Assembly (NCBI GenBank): GCA_030646035.1
Contig: JAUSMY010000056.1
Span: forward strand, 131,481 to 195,480
Direction: 5' to 3'
Length of the DNA stretch: 64,000 nt
Source of the DNA: Thermodesulfovibrionia bacterium
GTDB taxonomy: Bacteria; Nitrospirota; Thermodesulfovibrionia; UBA6902
Each line of letters starts with the position of its first letter. Position 1 is the first letter of the stretch. Shown piece by piece: positions 52,414-62,339 of the stretch. A model generated the notes under the pieces. It was not told the origin of the DNA. It saw nothing but the letters and a program-made list of their open reading frames with translations, and ran no database searches. Made by a program: the position numbers and the translations under genes.

Positions 52414-52776
52414 TTATGTCCGTTTAGTTTTAGAGCGTTTGGGATGGTACGTTACGCCAGCTTCAGCTACACGCATCCCGCTCCCTTTTTTCTCCGGCTC
52501 AAATATCACGCGGACTTTGGCATGAAGGGCTTCGGCAACACGGCGCAGGGCGCTGAGTGAGTGTCCTTCATAGTTTGGTGATTCCAGTCGGCTGATCTGC
52601 TGTTGTGAGGTCTTGAGTATCTTCGCAAGGTCTTTTTGTGAAAGCCCGGCTTGCTCGCGGAGTGCTGTGATCTGCAGCGCAACATCCCAGGCCTCGCCAG
52701 CGTCTTTGAAGCGGGCGGCAAATGCGGGATCCTTCATCTGCTCTTCTATGTAACGATCAAAATTTGTTTTTTTCAT
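52414..52776 (-). CDS. HigA-type antitoxin, XRE family
   Basis: This 120-residue protein has a central helix-turn-helix of the XRE type (REQAGLSQKDLAKILKTSQQQISRLE, about residues 35-60). The N-terminal and C-terminal extensions fit HigA partners of Gp49-like toxins. It would bind and block the toxin and repress the operon. Its ATG overlaps the toxin's stop by four bases, toxin first, which is the higBA order. Confidence 0.85.
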   Translation of the reverse strand: MKKTNFDRYIEEQMKDPAFAARFKDAGEAWDVALQITALREQAGLSQKDLAKILKTSQQQISRLESPNYEGHSLSALRRVAEALHAKVRVIFEPEKKGSGMRVAEAGVTYHPKRSKTKRT

Positions 52777-53132
52777 CTCTCCTCTCTATTCCGCCAGTCA
52801 AGCATCCGGTCAGTAGCAGTTTTAATATCGCGGTCAGAAATAGTCCGCCCTTTGTTGCGAATACCGTGAACAGCGACAATCCGGCAATTCTTTACGAAAA
52901 ACCAAAGCACGCGGGTATTGAGTTTGCCCACGTGGCGCAGTTCAAACAGCCCATCACCAAGCGCCTTGCATAATGGTTTGCGGTGATACTGCCGGTTCCG
53001 CAGTTTTGCCAGACCTGCTATCACTGATGCGAAATCGTCCGGATCAGTGGCCTTTAACTCGTCCAGGAAATCACGAACAGGACATGCTCCAGTCACTGTC
53101 TCATAAAATTCTACCGTAAAATTCATATCCAT
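52773..53132 (-). CDS. RelE/HigB-type toxin (Gp49-like)
   Basis: This 119-residue protein of the Gp49-like RelE/ParE superfamily (DUF891) has FYETVTGACPVRDFLDEL near the start, then KPLCKALGDGLFELRHVGKLNTRVLWFF and a basic C-terminus (RNREER). HigB-like toxins cut mRNA on ribosomes. The pair lies between two housekeeping genes and is a compact accessory module. A perfect 16-bp palindrome sits five bases before the ATG. Confidence 0.88.
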   Translation of the reverse strand: MDMNFTVEFYETVTGACPVRDFLDELKATDPDDFASVIAGLAKLRNRQYHRKPLCKALGDGLFELRHVGKLNTRVLWFFVKNCRIVAVHGIRNKGRTISDRDIKTATDRMLDWRNREER

Positions 53133-53136
53133 GTCA

Positions 53137-53152
53137 ACATCAATATTGATGT
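53137..53152. promoter_or_regulatory. Palindromic operator of the higBA-type operon
   Basis: ACATCAATATTGATGT is a perfect 16-bp palindrome directly upstream of the toxin ATG. On the minus strand it overlaps the -10 (TATTGA) of a candidate promoter whose -35 is TTGCGA. Type II antitoxins repress their own operons by binding such sites. Confidence 0.6.
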
Positions 53153-53199
53153 ATGCTCAAATCGCAACCATATGGCAGTTATATTTGCTATTTTAGAAA

Positions 53200-53217
53200 G
53201 CGATACCATTATATCGC
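53200..53217 (-). terminator. Possible terminator after coaE
   Basis: GCGATA and TATCGC are separated by six bases; on the minus strand they are followed by TTTCTAAAAT. The site lies 55 bp past the coaE stop and before the toxin promoter. The stem is short, so it could instead be a regulatory dyad. Confidence 0.35.
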
Positions 53218-53272
53218 ACTGCATAGGCCTGTTTTCAAGGTAAGGAATTAACCAGCTTATTCAGGGGAGGGG

Positions 53273-53818
53273 TTAGCTATTGTTATTAATTGAGTAATCA
53301 GCCAACTTCTTTTTTCTTGAGATCGGCATCTGGGCGCGGATACGTTTGAGAATTTCTTCTCTTGAAAAGCCTTTATTCATGAGCCTGTTGATTGCAATTT
53401 CTCTATTGCAGTACACGACTACTGTCTTGTCAAAATACTTATCAAAGCCTGTCTCAAAGAGCAGAGGGACTTCAATGACGATGGTTGCTGATTTGTCTTT
53501 GCTGTAGATTGTTTTCCTGATAGCCTTGATCTCTTTCAACACTTCAGGATGAATGATATTTTCAACGGCCTTTCGTTTTTCAGGGTCTGCAAAGATGATC
53601 TTGGCAATACGGCTTTTTATCAGGATCAGTTTGCCGTTTCTTTTTTGAGTGATCTCTTTGCCGAGTATTTTAACAAGCTTATTGATGATGACCGGACGTT
53701 TGAGAATATCAGCGACAAGTTTATCGCTGTCAACGGTATGCGCGCCGAGCTTTTTGAATAGCTTCAGCACTGTTGATTTGCCTGTTCCGAAACCGCCTGT
53801 CAGTCCTATGGTAGGCAT
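53273..53818 (-). CDS. coaE: Dephospho-CoA kinase
   Basis: CoaE carries out the last step of coenzyme A synthesis. The 181-residue protein starts with GLTGGFGTGKSTV (P-loop), has HTVDSDKLVADIL and the later VEVPLLFETGFDKYFD and NRLMNKGFSREEILKRIRAQM segments, all standard. It is monocistronic on the minus strand. coaBC, an earlier step of the same pathway, is at 60721. Confidence 0.94.
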   Translation of the reverse strand: MPTIGLTGGFGTGKSTVLKLFKKLGAHTVDSDKLVADILKRPVIINKLVKILGKEITQKRNGKLILIKSRIAKIIFADPEKRKAVENIIHPEVLKEIKAIRKTIYSKDKSATIVIEVPLLFETGFDKYFDKTVVVYCNREIAINRLMNKGFSREEILKRIRAQMPISRKKKLADYSINNNS

Positions 53819-53849
53819 AAGTGGATTATAGCAGATTTTCTCTATATTC

Positions 53850-53878
53850 TTGACTTAGATATATGATGCTGATAATAT
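53850..53878 (+). promoter_or_regulatory. Sigma-70 promoter for rpiB-glyA-nrdR
   Basis: TTGACT at 53850-53855, a 17-base spacer and TAATAT at 53873-53878 predict a start near 53885 and an 80-base leader before rpiB. No riboswitch-like structure is evident in that leader. Confidence 0.7.
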
Positions 53879-53964
53879 ATTTTGTCTGTAAAAATACTAT
53901 AAATCCTGTCATTTAGTAAGTTGTTCGTGCCGGTGTTTCAAGAGATATTATCCAAGGGGGAACG

Positions 53965-54417
53965 ATGATCGTTGCAATTGGCTGTGACCATGCCGGAGTT
54001 ACATTGAAAGACGCGCTGCTGCCTGCGCTTGATAAACTTGAATTAAGCTGTGAGGATGTCGGCACAAAAGATGAAGAGTCAGTGGATTATCCTGATTTCG
54101 GAGCTAAGGCTGCTGAGATGGTCTCAAGCGGCAAGGCAGAAAGAGGGATACTTATCTGCGGGACAGGTATCGGGATGTCGATCGTGGCAAATAAATTTCC
54201 GGGCATAAGGGCTGCGCTCTGCCATGACGCTGATTCAGCAAGGATGAGCAGGCTGCATAATGATGCGAACATGCTGATACTGCCTGGAAGGTCATTGGAT
54301 AATAAAACCGCATTTGAGATTGTGAGGGTCTGGTTTCAGACTGATTTCGAAGGCGGTCGTCACCAGAGGAGACTTGATAAAATAAAAGCGATAGAGGATA
54401 AAATGATATGCCGTTAA
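53965..54417 (+). CDS. rpiB: Ribose-5-phosphate isomerase B
   Basis: RpiB interconverts ribose 5-phosphate and ribulose 5-phosphate. The 150-residue protein has [17 protein letters not shown], the active-site cysteine in [14 protein letters not shown] and [19 protein letters not shown]. It overlaps glyA by 10 bp, an arrangement seen in many bacteria, and AAGGGGG lies before the ATG. Confidence 0.95.
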   Translation: MIVAIGCDHAGVTLKDALLPALDKLELSCEDVGTKDEESVDYPDFGAKAAEMVSSGKAERGILICGTGIGMSIVANKFPGIRAALCHDADSARMSRLHNDANMLILPGRSLDNKTAFEIVRVWFQTDFEGGRHQRRLDKIKAIEDKMICR

Positions 54418-55667
54418 ATTTGTCTGAACTGGAAAAGGCCGATTCTGAGATATACGATGCGATAGTTAATGAGATCAGGAGAGAGAAAGAACAGCTTATA
54501 CTGATAGCCTCAGAGAACTATGCCAGCAGGGCGGTCATGGAGGCGCAGGGCACTGTCTTTACAAATAAATATGCAGAGGGATATCCCGGCAGGCGGTATT
54601 ACGGCGGATGTGAATACGTTGATATTGCTGAAACACTTGCCATTAACAGGGCGAAGGAACTCTTTGGCGCAGAGCATGTTAATGTTCAGCCTCATTCAGG
54701 CACGCAGGCTAATATGGCTGTATACTGCGCGATGTTAAAGCCGGGAGATAAGATACTCGGCATGAGCCTCAGCCACGGCGGCCATTTGTCTCACGGCTCA
54801 CATGTCAACTTCTCAGGGATAGTTTATGAAGGATCTTCTTACGGGGTCGGCAAAAAGACCGGAACCATTAACTATAATGAGGTAAGAAAGATAGCAAAGA
54901 AGGTCAAGCCGAAGATAATTGTAGCCGGCGCCAGCGCCTACTCAAGGATAATCGATTTTAAGAAGCTGTCAAAGATTGCCATAGAGTGCAATGCATATTT
55001 TATGGTTGATATAGCTCATATATCAGGGCTTGTTGCGGCAGGAGTTCATCCTTCACCTGTTCCTTATGCTGACTTTGTCACATCTACCACTCACAAAACC
55101 CTCAGAGGGCCGCGTGGCGGTATTATTATGTGCAAAGAGAAGTATGCAAAGCAGATAGACAAGATGGTATTCCCGGGCATACAGGGCGGCCCGTTAATGC
55201 ATGTTATTGCTGCAAAAGCGGTCGCTTTAAAAGAGGCGTTATCTCCGGGCTTTAAGCACTATCAGATTCAGATAGTCAAGAATGCGAAAGAGTTAAGCGG
55301 AGCCCTGATCGAGAGAGGCTTTAAGATAATATCAGGCGGCACAGACACGCACCTTATGCTTATTGACCTTTCTAACAAGAAGATATCAGGCAAAGACGCA
55401 GAGACAGCGCTTGACCTTGCCGGTATCACTCTTAATAAAAATGCGATTCCTCATGACAAACTCCCGCCTGCAGTAACAAGCGGTATCAGGATCGGGACTC
55501 CTACTGTGACCACTCGCGGCATGAAAGAGCCTGAGATGATAATAATCGCGGGCCTGATAGACGCTGTGCTCCAGGCTCCTAATGACAAAGATAATATCAG
55601 GCGTGTCAGGGATAAAGTGAAGTCTCTATGCAGAAAGTTTCCTGCGTACAGCGACCTGAAAGTTTAA
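54408..55667 (+). CDS. glyA: Serine hydroxymethyltransferase
   Basis: GlyA makes glycine and methylene-tetrahydrofolate from serine. The 419-residue enzyme shows [37 protein letters not shown], the PLP lysine in [14 protein letters not shown], and [13 protein letters not shown]. It lies between rpiB and nrdR in one operon. Length and motifs are canonical. Confidence 0.97.
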   Translation: MPLNLSELEKADSEIYDAIVNEIRREKEQLILIASENYASRAVMEAQGTVFTNKYAEGYPGRRYYGGCEYVDIAETLAINRAKELFGAEHVNVQPHSGTQANMAVYCAMLKPGDKILGMSLSHGGHLSHGSHVNFSGIVYEGSSYGVGKKTGTINYNEVRKIAKKVKPKIIVAGASAYSRIIDFKKLSKIAIECNAYFMVDIAHISGLVAAGVHPSPVPYADFVTSTTHKTLRGPRGGIIMCKEKYAKQIDKMVFPGIQGGPLMHVIAAKAVALKEALSPGFKHYQIQIVKNAKELSGALIERGFKIISGGTDTHLMLIDLSNKKISGKDAETALDLAGITLNKNAIPHDKLPPAVTSGIRIGTPTVTTRGMKEPEMIIIAGLIDAVLQAPNDKDNIRRVRDKVKSLCRKFPAYSDLKV

Positions 55668-55699
55668 GCGGTTAACTCCGGACTCTTAACTAAAAAATT

Positions 55700-56155
55700 A
55701 TGAAATGCCCATTCTGTGGTTTTGTCGAAGACAAGGTTATTGACTCCCGTTCAAGCAAAGAGGCCGATGTTATTAGGCGCAGGCGGGAATGCCTGAAGTG
55801 CGCGAGCCGCTTTACAAGTTATGAACGCATAGAGGAGATACTTCCGCTTGTGGTCAAAAAAGACGGACGGCGCGAGGCCTTTGACAGACAGAAGATAATA
55901 CACGGCCTTGAGAAGGCGTGCGAGAAGAGGCCTGTCAGTGTCGAGGAATGGGAAGCGCTTACAACAAGGATAGAGAAGAAACTGCAGGCGCTCGGCGAGA
56001 AAGAGATAATGAGTTCTCTTATCGGAGAGGAGATAATGACAGGGCTTAAAGATATAGATGAGGTTGCTTATGTGCGGTTTGCATCGGTCTACCGCCAGTT
56101 CAAAGATATAAAAGAGTTCATGGAAGAGATAAAAGACCTTTATTTCCATAAATGA
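55700..56155 (+). CDS. nrdR: Transcriptional repressor NrdR
   Basis: NrdR senses dATP/ATP and represses ribonucleotide reductase genes. The 151-residue protein has the N-terminal zinc ribbon (CPFCG...[15 protein letters not shown]) and the ATP-cone domain ([29 protein letters not shown]). No nrd gene is in the window, so its targets are elsewhere. It follows glyA by 32 bp. Confidence 0.96.
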   Translation: MKCPFCGFVEDKVIDSRSSKEADVIRRRRECLKCASRFTSYERIEEILPLVVKKDGRREAFDRQKIIHGLEKACEKRPVSVEEWEALTTRIEKKLQALGEKEIMSSLIGEEIMTGLKDIDEVAYVRFASVYRQFKDIKEFMEEIKDLYFHK

Positions 56156-56255
56156 TCTTTTTTGTCCCCATATCACCGCTGCTTTTATCAATCATTTGAT
56201 CCCGTCTTCCTTGACAATGAAAATCATATAAAGATATTATTTATACAGGTAATAT

Positions 56256-58694
56256 ATGTTTGAAAAGTTCACGGAAAAAGGCAGAAAGGTAATCATCAAT
56301 GCTCGGGATGAGGCTGAGAAGCGTCAGAACGACTATCTCGGAACCGAACACCTTCTCTTAGGCATACTCAAAGATGAAGACGGACTGCCTTTAATTATCC
56401 TCAAGAAGATGGGGATTTCCGTGGGCGAACTGCGTATCGAAGTAGAACGGAACCTGCCTACAAGCTCCAGCATCCTTGCCTTTGGTGATATCCCCTTTAC
56501 ACCCCGTGCAAAAAAGGTTCTTGAACTTGCTGTAGAGGAAGCCCGTCTTCTGGGCCACAGTTATATCGGAAGCGAACATCTTTTAACAGGGCTTATCAGA
56601 GAAGATGAGGGCATTGCAGGGAAGATACTCAGAAGCCTGGGCGCCAATCTTCTTGCAGCCCGCCAGCTGGCCATTAACCTTTCAATACGCGGGACACAGC
56701 AGGCTGTCAAGGAAAAGAAGAGCAAGACACCCGCGCTTGACGAGTTCGGAAGGGATATGACCCAGCTCGCAAGAAATGGCAAACTTGACCCGGTTATCGG
56801 CAGAACCAACGAGATAGAGAGGGTGCTTCAGATATTGGGGAGGAGGCTCAAAAATAACCCTGTTATTATCGGAGAGCCCGGAGTAGGAAAGACCGCTATT
56901 GTTGAGGGGCTTGCTCAAAGGATAATCAGCAAAGACGTTCCTGAGAACCTTTATAACAAGAGGATCATCAGCCTTGACCTCGGCGCTCTGATAGCAGGCA
57001 CCAAATACAGGGGCCAGTTTGAGGAGAGACTTAAGCTGCTCATGAAGGAGATAACCCAATCCGATAACATTATACTCTTCATCGATGAGCTGCATACCCT
57101 TGTGGGTGCGGGCGCTGCAGAGGGCTCTGTCGACGCATCCAATATGCTTAAACCCGCGCTGTCAAACGGCGAGATACAGTGCATCGGCGCAACAACATCT
57201 GATGAGTACAGAAAATATATTGAAAAGGACGGCGCATTTGAGAGACGTTTCCAGCCGATATTCGTTCAGCCTCCTTCTGTTGAAGAAACCATTGACATGC
57301 TTAACGGCCTGAAGAAAAATTACGAATCACATCACAAGATAAAAATAAGTGATGAGGCTATCAAGGCATGTGTCAATCTTTCAGACAGATACATCACTGC
57401 CAGGTCGCTTCCTGATAAGGCTGTGGATGTTCTTGACGAGACAGGGGCAAGAATGAAACTGAAGATGTTCATGATGTCTCCTGAGCTCAGGGAGCTTGAA
57501 TCTGAACTTAGAAGGGTCAATAAAGAGAAGGGGCTGTATATTAAGATCCACGATTTTGAAAAGGGAGCCGCTGCCAAGAAAGAGGAAGACAGGATAAGGG
57601 AACTCTATGACAGCCTTCTTGAGAAGTGGCGTGAGAACCAGCAGAATGACATCCCTGTCGTATATGAGGATGATATCGCATATACAGTATCAAAGATCAC
57701 AGGCATCCCGCTTTACAGGCTTGAAGAGAATGAATCTGAGAAGCTTCTCCGCATGGAGGAAGAGCTTCATAGAAGCATAGTCGCGCAAGATGATGCCGTT
57801 AATGTTATTTCAAAGGCGATAAGGCGCTCACGCGCCGGGTTAAAGGCAAGGAAGCGTCCTATCGGCTCCTTCTTCTTCCTCGGCCCCACAGGTGTGGGCA
57901 AGACAGAGCTTGCCAAGTCCTTGGCCAAATTCCTCTTTAATGATGAAAACGCGCTTATAAAAATTGATATGTCTGAATATATGGAGAAGTTCAATGTCTC
58001 CAGGCTTACAGGCGCGCCTCCGGGATATGTAGGATATGAGGAGAGCGGCCAGCTTACAGAGACAGTAAGGAGGAGGCCCTATTCAGTCATACTCTTTGAC
58101 GAGATAGAGAAGGCTCATCCGGATGTCTTCAATGTGCTTCTGCAGGTGCTTGATGAAGGGGTGCTTACTGATAATCTCGGAAGGAAAATTGATTTCAAGC
58201 ACACGATAATAATAATGACATCTAATGTCGGCACAAGGTTCACCGACAACATGACTCCGCTTGGTTTTCAGAACGCGGCTTCAGAAGATAAATACAAAGA
58301 GATCAAAGATAGAGTTCTCAGCGAGCTTAAACAAAAGTTCAACCCGGAGTTCCTGAACCGCATTGATGATATTGTAGTCTTTCATCAGCTTGAGAAAGCA
58401 CATTTGGTAAAGATCGTTGACCTTCTGATGATCGATCTCAATAAGCAGCTTCTTGATCAGGACATCACGGTAGAGCTGAGCGATGATACAATAGAGTGGC
58501 TGATCGACAATAATTATCAAACAGCTTACGGCGCAAGGCCTATGAGAAGGGCGATCCAGAAATATATAGAAGACCCTCTGTCCGAAGAGATCCTCAGGGG
58601 AAGATTCAGGGAATTAAAGAATATCAGGGTTGTTATTGAAGACGGCAAGCCTGTTTTTATTGAGAGCGGTGTGGAAGAGCTTGTATCCAGCTAA
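56256..58694 (+). CDS. clpC: ATP-dependent Clp protease ATPase subunit ClpC
   Basis: This 812-residue AAA+ unfoldase has an N-terminal Clp_N double repeat (residues 1-145, MFEKFTEKGRKVIINARDEAEK), first Walker A GEPGVGKT, a short middle region (about residues 410-470), second Walker A GPTGVGKTELAK, and a C-terminal ClpB_D2-small domain. Length fits ClpC rather than ClpA or ClpB. It would feed substrates to ClpP, which is not in the window. The mcsAB-ctsR genes seen in Firmicutes are absent. Confidence 0.93.
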   Translation: MFEKFTEKGRKVIINARDEAEKRQNDYLGTEHLLLGILKDEDGLPLIILKKMGISVGELRIEVERNLPTSSSILAFGDIPFTPRAKKVLELAVEEARLLGHSYIGSEHLLTGLIREDEGIAGKILRSLGANLLAARQLAINLSIRGTQQAVKEKKSKTPALDEFGRDMTQLARNGKLDPVIGRTNEIERVLQILGRRLKNNPVIIGEPGVGKTAIVEGLAQRIISKDVPENLYNKRIISLDLGALIAGTKYRGQFEERLKLLMKEITQSDNIILFIDELHTLVGAGAAEGSVDASNMLKPALSNGEIQCIGATTSDEYRKYIEKDGAFERRFQPIFVQPPSVEETIDMLNGLKKNYESHHKIKISDEAIKACVNLSDRYITARSLPDKAVDVLDETGARMKLKMFMMSPELRELESELRRVNKEKGLYIKIHDFEKGAAAKKEEDRIRELYDSLLEKWRENQQNDIPVVYEDDIAYTVSKITGIPLYRLEENESEKLLRMEEELHRSIVAQDDAVNVISKAIRRSRAGLKARKRPIGSFFFLGPTGVGKTELAKSLAKFLFNDENALIKIDMSEYMEKFNVSRLTGAPPGYVGYEESGQLTETVRRRPYSVILFDEIEKAHPDVFNVLLQVLDEGVLTDNLGRKIDFKHTIIIMTSNVGTRFTDNMTPLGFQNAASEDKYKEIKDRVLSELKQKFNPEFLNRIDDIVVFHQLEKAHLVKIVDLLMIDLNKQLLDQDITVELSDDTIEWLIDNNYQTAYGARPMRRAIQKYIEDPLSEEILRGRFRELKNIRVVIEDGKPVFIESGVEELVSS

Positions 58695-58746
58695 TTGTTC
58701 CCGATGACTTTTCCTGAAATTAATCTTTTGTGTCAGCATCTTCATT

Positions 58747-58765
58747 AAGGTAGTTTTACCTTTTT
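58747..58765 (+). terminator. Weak hairpin terminator after clpC
   Basis: AAGGTA pairs with TACCTT around GTTT and is followed by T-rich DNA, 52 bp after the clpC stop and 36 bp before yicC. The six-pair stem is short, so confidence is modest. Confidence 0.4.
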
Positions 58766-58800
58766 ATTTTATAGTCTTTTATTAAAGACAGAGAGGTTCA

Positions 58801-59652
58801 ATGCAGATAGAATCCATGACAGGTTTCGGCAGCGCTGAAAAAGGCGATTTCAGCGTTGAAGTGCGTTCAGTTAACCATAAAAATCTTGATATCCATTTTA
58901 ACGCGCCCTCATATCTTTACCGCCTTGACGCTGATATCAGGAAATTTGCAAAGGATAGTTTTAACAGAGGCCGCATTGATATCTATGTTTCAAAGCTTTC
59001 CGGCAATGATAAGAAGATACATATAAATACCAGGCTGGCACAGGAGTATCAAAAAGCCCTGCTCTCATTAAAGAAAGAATTGAAGCTTAAGGATGATGTC
59101 GGGTTGAGCTTTTATACAACCTTAAGAGATATTTTTTCATCGGATGATCCTGAATTAAATGTCTCTGATTTTAACTCAGCGCTTCATTCAGCGCTTAAGA
59201 AGCTGAAGATCTCCAGGCGCAAGGAGGGGAAGGCCCTTGTGGCTGATATTAATAAAAGGACACTGACAATAAACAAATATCTGTTGCGGATCGAGAGCAG
59301 GAGAAAGAAGATCACAACAACCGCCGTAAGCAGCCTTCGGGACAGATTGAAGGATATTATGAAAGATGCTCATCTTGATGAGAGCCGCCTGATACAGGAG
59401 GCCGCGATCCTGACAGAGAGATCTGATATTACCGAGGAAGCGGTCAGGATAAAAAGCCATCTCAACTATATGAAGGATATAATCAAGTCCGGAGACACGG
59501 TCGGGAAAAAACTGGATTTTGTCATACAGGAACTTCGCAGAGAGGTCAACACTATAGGCTCCAAGAGCTCTGATATCGGGATCACTGTCTCTGTCGTAGA
59601 GATGAAGGATGAACTTGAAAAGATCAGGGAACAGGTACAGAATTTACAGTAA
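58801..59652 (+). CDS. yicC: YicC-family endoribonuclease
   Basis: This 283-residue protein starts with the hallmark SMTGFGSAEKGDFSVEVRSVNHKNLDIHF and ends with KLDFVIQELRREVNTIGSKSSDIGI...EMKDELEKIREQVQN, both diagnostic. YicC proteins are RNases; in E. coli YicC affects small-RNA decay. As usual it precedes gmk, here directly abutting it. The remA/DUF370 gene that often lies between them is missing. Confidence 0.94.
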   Translation: MQIESMTGFGSAEKGDFSVEVRSVNHKNLDIHFNAPSYLYRLDADIRKFAKDSFNRGRIDIYVSKLSGNDKKIHINTRLAQEYQKALLSLKKELKLKDDVGLSFYTTLRDIFSSDDPELNVSDFNSALHSALKKLKISRRKEGKALVADINKRTLTINKYLLRIESRRKKITTTAVSSLRDRLKDIMKDAHLDESRLIQEAAILTERSDITEEAVRIKSHLNYMKDIIKSGDTVGKKLDFVIQELRREVNTIGSKSSDIGITVSVVEMKDELEKIREQVQNLQ

Positions 59653-59664
59653 TTGGTAGAGGAT

Positions 59665-60294
59665 ATGAGCGTTAAAAAAACGGCATCTGAAAAAAAAGGG
59701 GATATCTTTATTGTCTCTGCTCCGTCCGGCGCAGGCAAGACGACCCTTTGCTATGAACTTCTAAAGAGAATCCCGAGGCTCAGGCATTCGGTCTCATATA
59801 CAACCAGGCCGCCCAGAAAAGGCGAGGCTGATAAGGTTCACTATCATTTTGTGACGAAAAATAGGTTCATGAAGATGATAGAGAATAATGAGTTTGCAGA
59901 GTGGGCGATTGTCCATGGAAATCTCTACGGCACCTCCATAAAAAAGCTGGAAGAGTCAAATAATCAAGGGTATGATATAATACTTGACATCGATGTCCAG
60001 GGCGCTGCCCAGATGAGGCGCAAGTTCAGGGATGCTTTTTACATATTTATCCTTCCGCCAAGCAGCAAGGCACTGAAAGAGAGGCTGAGCGGCCGGAAGT
60101 CAGACTCTAAGGAAGAGATAAAAAAGCGCCTTGAAAGGGCGATAGACGAGATGGCAAGCTACAATAAGTATGATTACATTATTATCAATGATAAACTGGC
60201 AGATGCCTTAAGAGAACTCGAAAGTATCATTATTTCTTCGAGATTAAGAACAAAGAGGGCTGACCTCAGCAGGATAAATAAAATTACAAAATAA
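59665..60294 (+). CDS. gmk: Guanylate kinase
   Basis: Gmk phosphorylates GMP to GDP. The 209-residue protein has the P-loop SAPSGAGKTTLCYELL, SYTTRPPRKGE, the YGTSIKKLEE loop and DIDVQGAAQMRRKF. A TTG immediately after the yicC stop (59653) would add four residues. I prefer ATG 59665 by codon, although the AGAGGA just before it is very close. It is the second gene of a yicC-to-accB operon. Confidence 0.95.
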   Translation: MSVKKTASEKKGDIFIVSAPSGAGKTTLCYELLKRIPRLRHSVSYTTRPPRKGEADKVHYHFVTKNRFMKMIENNEFAEWAIVHGNLYGTSIKKLEESNNQGYDIILDIDVQGAAQMRRKFRDAFYIFILPPSSKALKERLSGRKSDSKEEIKKRLERAIDEMASYNKYDYIIINDKLADALRELESIIISSRLRTKRADLSRINKITK

Positions 60295-60325
60295 ATATCT
60301 GCAGTTATAGAAAGAGGAGAGAAAA

Positions 60326-60721
60326 ATGGACATAATTTCATTGCCGATCGATGTTGATAAAACGAAGATAGAGGGGAATTACAGGCTGGTAGTTGCAGCA
60401 GTCATCAGGGCCAAGGAACTTGCAAAAGGGGTGCCGCACGAAATATACACCAACTCGCAGAAGGTAACAACCATTGCCATTGAAGAGATAACTGCCGGCA
60501 ATCTTAATGTCCTTATCGGAGACGAAGCGGTAGAGGCAAAGGAAAAAGCAAAGAAGCTTGAACAGAAGCGCGCTGTTGAGGAATCCAGAGAGACAGAGAA
60601 ATTCCCTGAAGACCTGACCGAACTTGAGAAAGACCTTAAGGTTTATCTTACAGAAAAAGGCGAGAGGGACAGCAAAAAGGTCATTGAAGAGATCTTCGGA
60701 GATGGCAAGAATAGTGACTGA
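60326..60721 (+). CDS. rpoZ: RNA polymerase omega subunit with C-terminal extension
   Basis: The first 70 residues contain the omega core (NYRLVVAAVIRAKELAKG...AIEEITAGNL). The protein goes on to 131 residues with a highly charged, Glu/Lys-rich helix, longer than the usual 60-90. Omega stabilises the beta-prime subunit and, in proteobacteria, takes part in ppGpp binding. Its last base overlaps the coaBC start (TGATG). AGAGGAGAG lies before the ATG. Confidence 0.92.
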   Translation: MDIISLPIDVDKTKIEGNYRLVVAAVIRAKELAKGVPHEIYTNSQKVTTIAIEEITAGNLNVLIGDEAVEAKEKAKKLEQKRAVEESRETEKFPEDLTELEKDLKVYLTEKGERDSKKVIEEIFGDGKNSD

Positions 60722-61896
60722 TGGGGAAAAATATACTCCTTTGCGTCACAGGCAGTATCGCCGCATATAAATCTGTCGGGATAGCAAGACGCCTGATAGA
60801 ATCAGGTGCCTCGGTCAATGTTGTAATGACCCGGGCATCTGAACGCTTTATCACCCCGCTTACATTTGAGTCTGTAACAGGCAAAAAAGTATTTTCAGAC
60901 CTCTTTGATGAGCCCCTGAGCCATATAAGCCTGCCTGAAGATACTGACCTTCTTCTTATCGCTCCTGCTACTGCAAACATAATCGGCAAATACGCTGCCG
61001 GCATAGCAGATGATATGCTGACCACGATACTGCTTGCATATGACGGGCCTGTTCTCATTGCGCCTGCCATGAACTCAAAGATGTACAGCAACCCCATTGT
61101 AAAAAAGAATATAAAATATCTTTCCGGCCTTGGAGTGAAATTTATCGGGCCTGAATCCGGCGCTCTTGCATGCGGAGATAAGGGTGTAGGCAGGATGTCT
61201 GAACCCGATGATATAGTGGAAGCAGTGATAAATGAACTTTCTGTCAAAGATCTGAAAGGCAGGAATATAGTTGTTACGGCCGGGCCCACCATAGAGCCTA
61301 TAGACCCTGTAAGATTTATTTCAAACAGATCATCCGGCAAGATGGGCTATGAGATAGCGCGCGCAGCATCAAGGCGCGGAGCAGATGTGACGCTTATCAG
61401 CGGGCCTTCTTCTTTAACGCCGCCGGCTGGTGTATCTTTTTATAAGGCCGGGAGCGCCACTGAAATGAAAGATATTGTCGATAAGAAATTCCGTTCATGT
61501 AATGCTGTGATAATGACCGCAGCTGTCTCCGACTTCACTCCTTCTGCAGCGAGCAGCAGCAAGATCAAAAAGGGCGAGCTTGCTACTCTGAAATTAAAGC
61601 AGTCGCCCGATATCCTTAAGGAGCTCGGTAAAAAGAAGGGCCGGCGGATGCTGGTTGGTTTTGCAGCAGAGAGCAGTAAAGATATAGTGAGCGCAAAAAA
61701 GAAGCTGAAAGAGAAAAACCTTGATATGATAGTTCTTAATGATATTACAAAAAAGGATGCGGGTTTTAATGTTGACACCAATATTGTTACGATAATAGAC
61801 AGAAACGGCAATGCGGCAGACTATCCGAAGATGATGAAGAGCGAAATAGCTGATTTGATACTTAACAGAATGGTGGAGTTATGGGAGACAAAATGA
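60721..61896 (+). CDS. coaBC: Bifunctional phosphopantothenoylcysteine decarboxylase/synthetase
   Basis: CoaBC joins cysteine to 4'-phosphopantothenate and decarboxylates the product. The 391-residue fusion has the flavoprotein CoaC half ([18 protein letters not shown] with the catalytic His, [10 protein letters not shown] with the active-site Cys) and the CoaB half ([25 protein letters not shown]). It overlaps rpoZ by one base and aroQ by four. Confidence 0.96.
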   Translation: MGKNILLCVTGSIAAYKSVGIARRLIESGASVNVVMTRASERFITPLTFESVTGKKVFSDLFDEPLSHISLPEDTDLLLIAPATANIIGKYAAGIADDMLTTILLAYDGPVLIAPAMNSKMYSNPIVKKNIKYLSGLGVKFIGPESGALACGDKGVGRMSEPDDIVEAVINELSVKDLKGRNIVVTAGPTIEPIDPVRFISNRSSGKMGYEIARAASRRGADVTLISGPSSLTPPAGVSFYKAGSATEMKDIVDKKFRSCNAVIMTAAVSDFTPSAASSSKIKKGELATLKLKQSPDILKELGKKKGRRMLVGFAAESSKDIVSAKKKLKEKNLDMIVLNDITKKDAGFNVDTNIVTIIDRNGNAADYPKMMKSEIADLILNRMVELWETK

Positions 61897-62339
61897 AGGT
61901 TTTAGTTATACACGGCCCCAACCTTAATCTTCTCGGACAGCGTGAATCAGAGATATACGGCACAAAGACGCTTCATGATATAGACGATATGCTCAGGGCG
62001 CTTGCTGCTGAGCTCGGCGTTGAGGTTTCCATCAGGCAGTCAAACCATGAGGGAGAGATCGTTGATATTATTCAGGGCGCAAAAGAGTTCGGAGCAATCG
62101 TCATAAATCCAGCCGCTTACACACACACCAGTATCGCCATAAGGGATGCTATCGCCGCAGTGAACGTTCCTGCGATAGAACTGCATCTCTCTAACATCCA
62201 CAGCCGCGAGGAGTTCAGGCAGAAATCTCTCATCGCACCTGTCGCAGCCGGGCAGATCTCGGGCTTTGGATATAACAGTTACCTTCTTGCTCTCAGAGCT
62301 GCGGTATCAATTATAAATGCAAAACAAGGCAGCTCTTAA
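61893..62339 (+). CDS. aroQ: 3-dehydroquinate dehydratase, type II
   Basis: AroQ dehydrates 3-dehydroquinate in the shikimate pathway. The 148-residue protein has [14 protein letters not shown] with the catalytic Tyr downstream (ESEIYG), [15 protein letters not shown] and [18 protein letters not shown] chose ATG 61893, which overlaps the coaBC stop as ATGA and has GGGAG five bases before it, instead of the ATG at 61881. It overlaps pepQ by 23 bp. Confidence 0.96.
   Translation: MKVLVIHGPNLNLLGQRESEIYGTKTLHDIDDMLRALAAELGVEVSIRQSNHEGEIVDIIQGAKEFGAIVINPAAYTHTSIAIRDAIAAVNVPAIELHLSNIHSREEFRQKSLIAPVAAGQISGFGYNSYLLALRAAVSIINAKQGSS

Noticed and set aside
52506..52721. Second frame opposite and within the antitoxin gene
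   Set aside because: It has no ribosome site, an arginine/serine-rich sequence typical of shadow frames, and overlaps the clear XRE domain frame.
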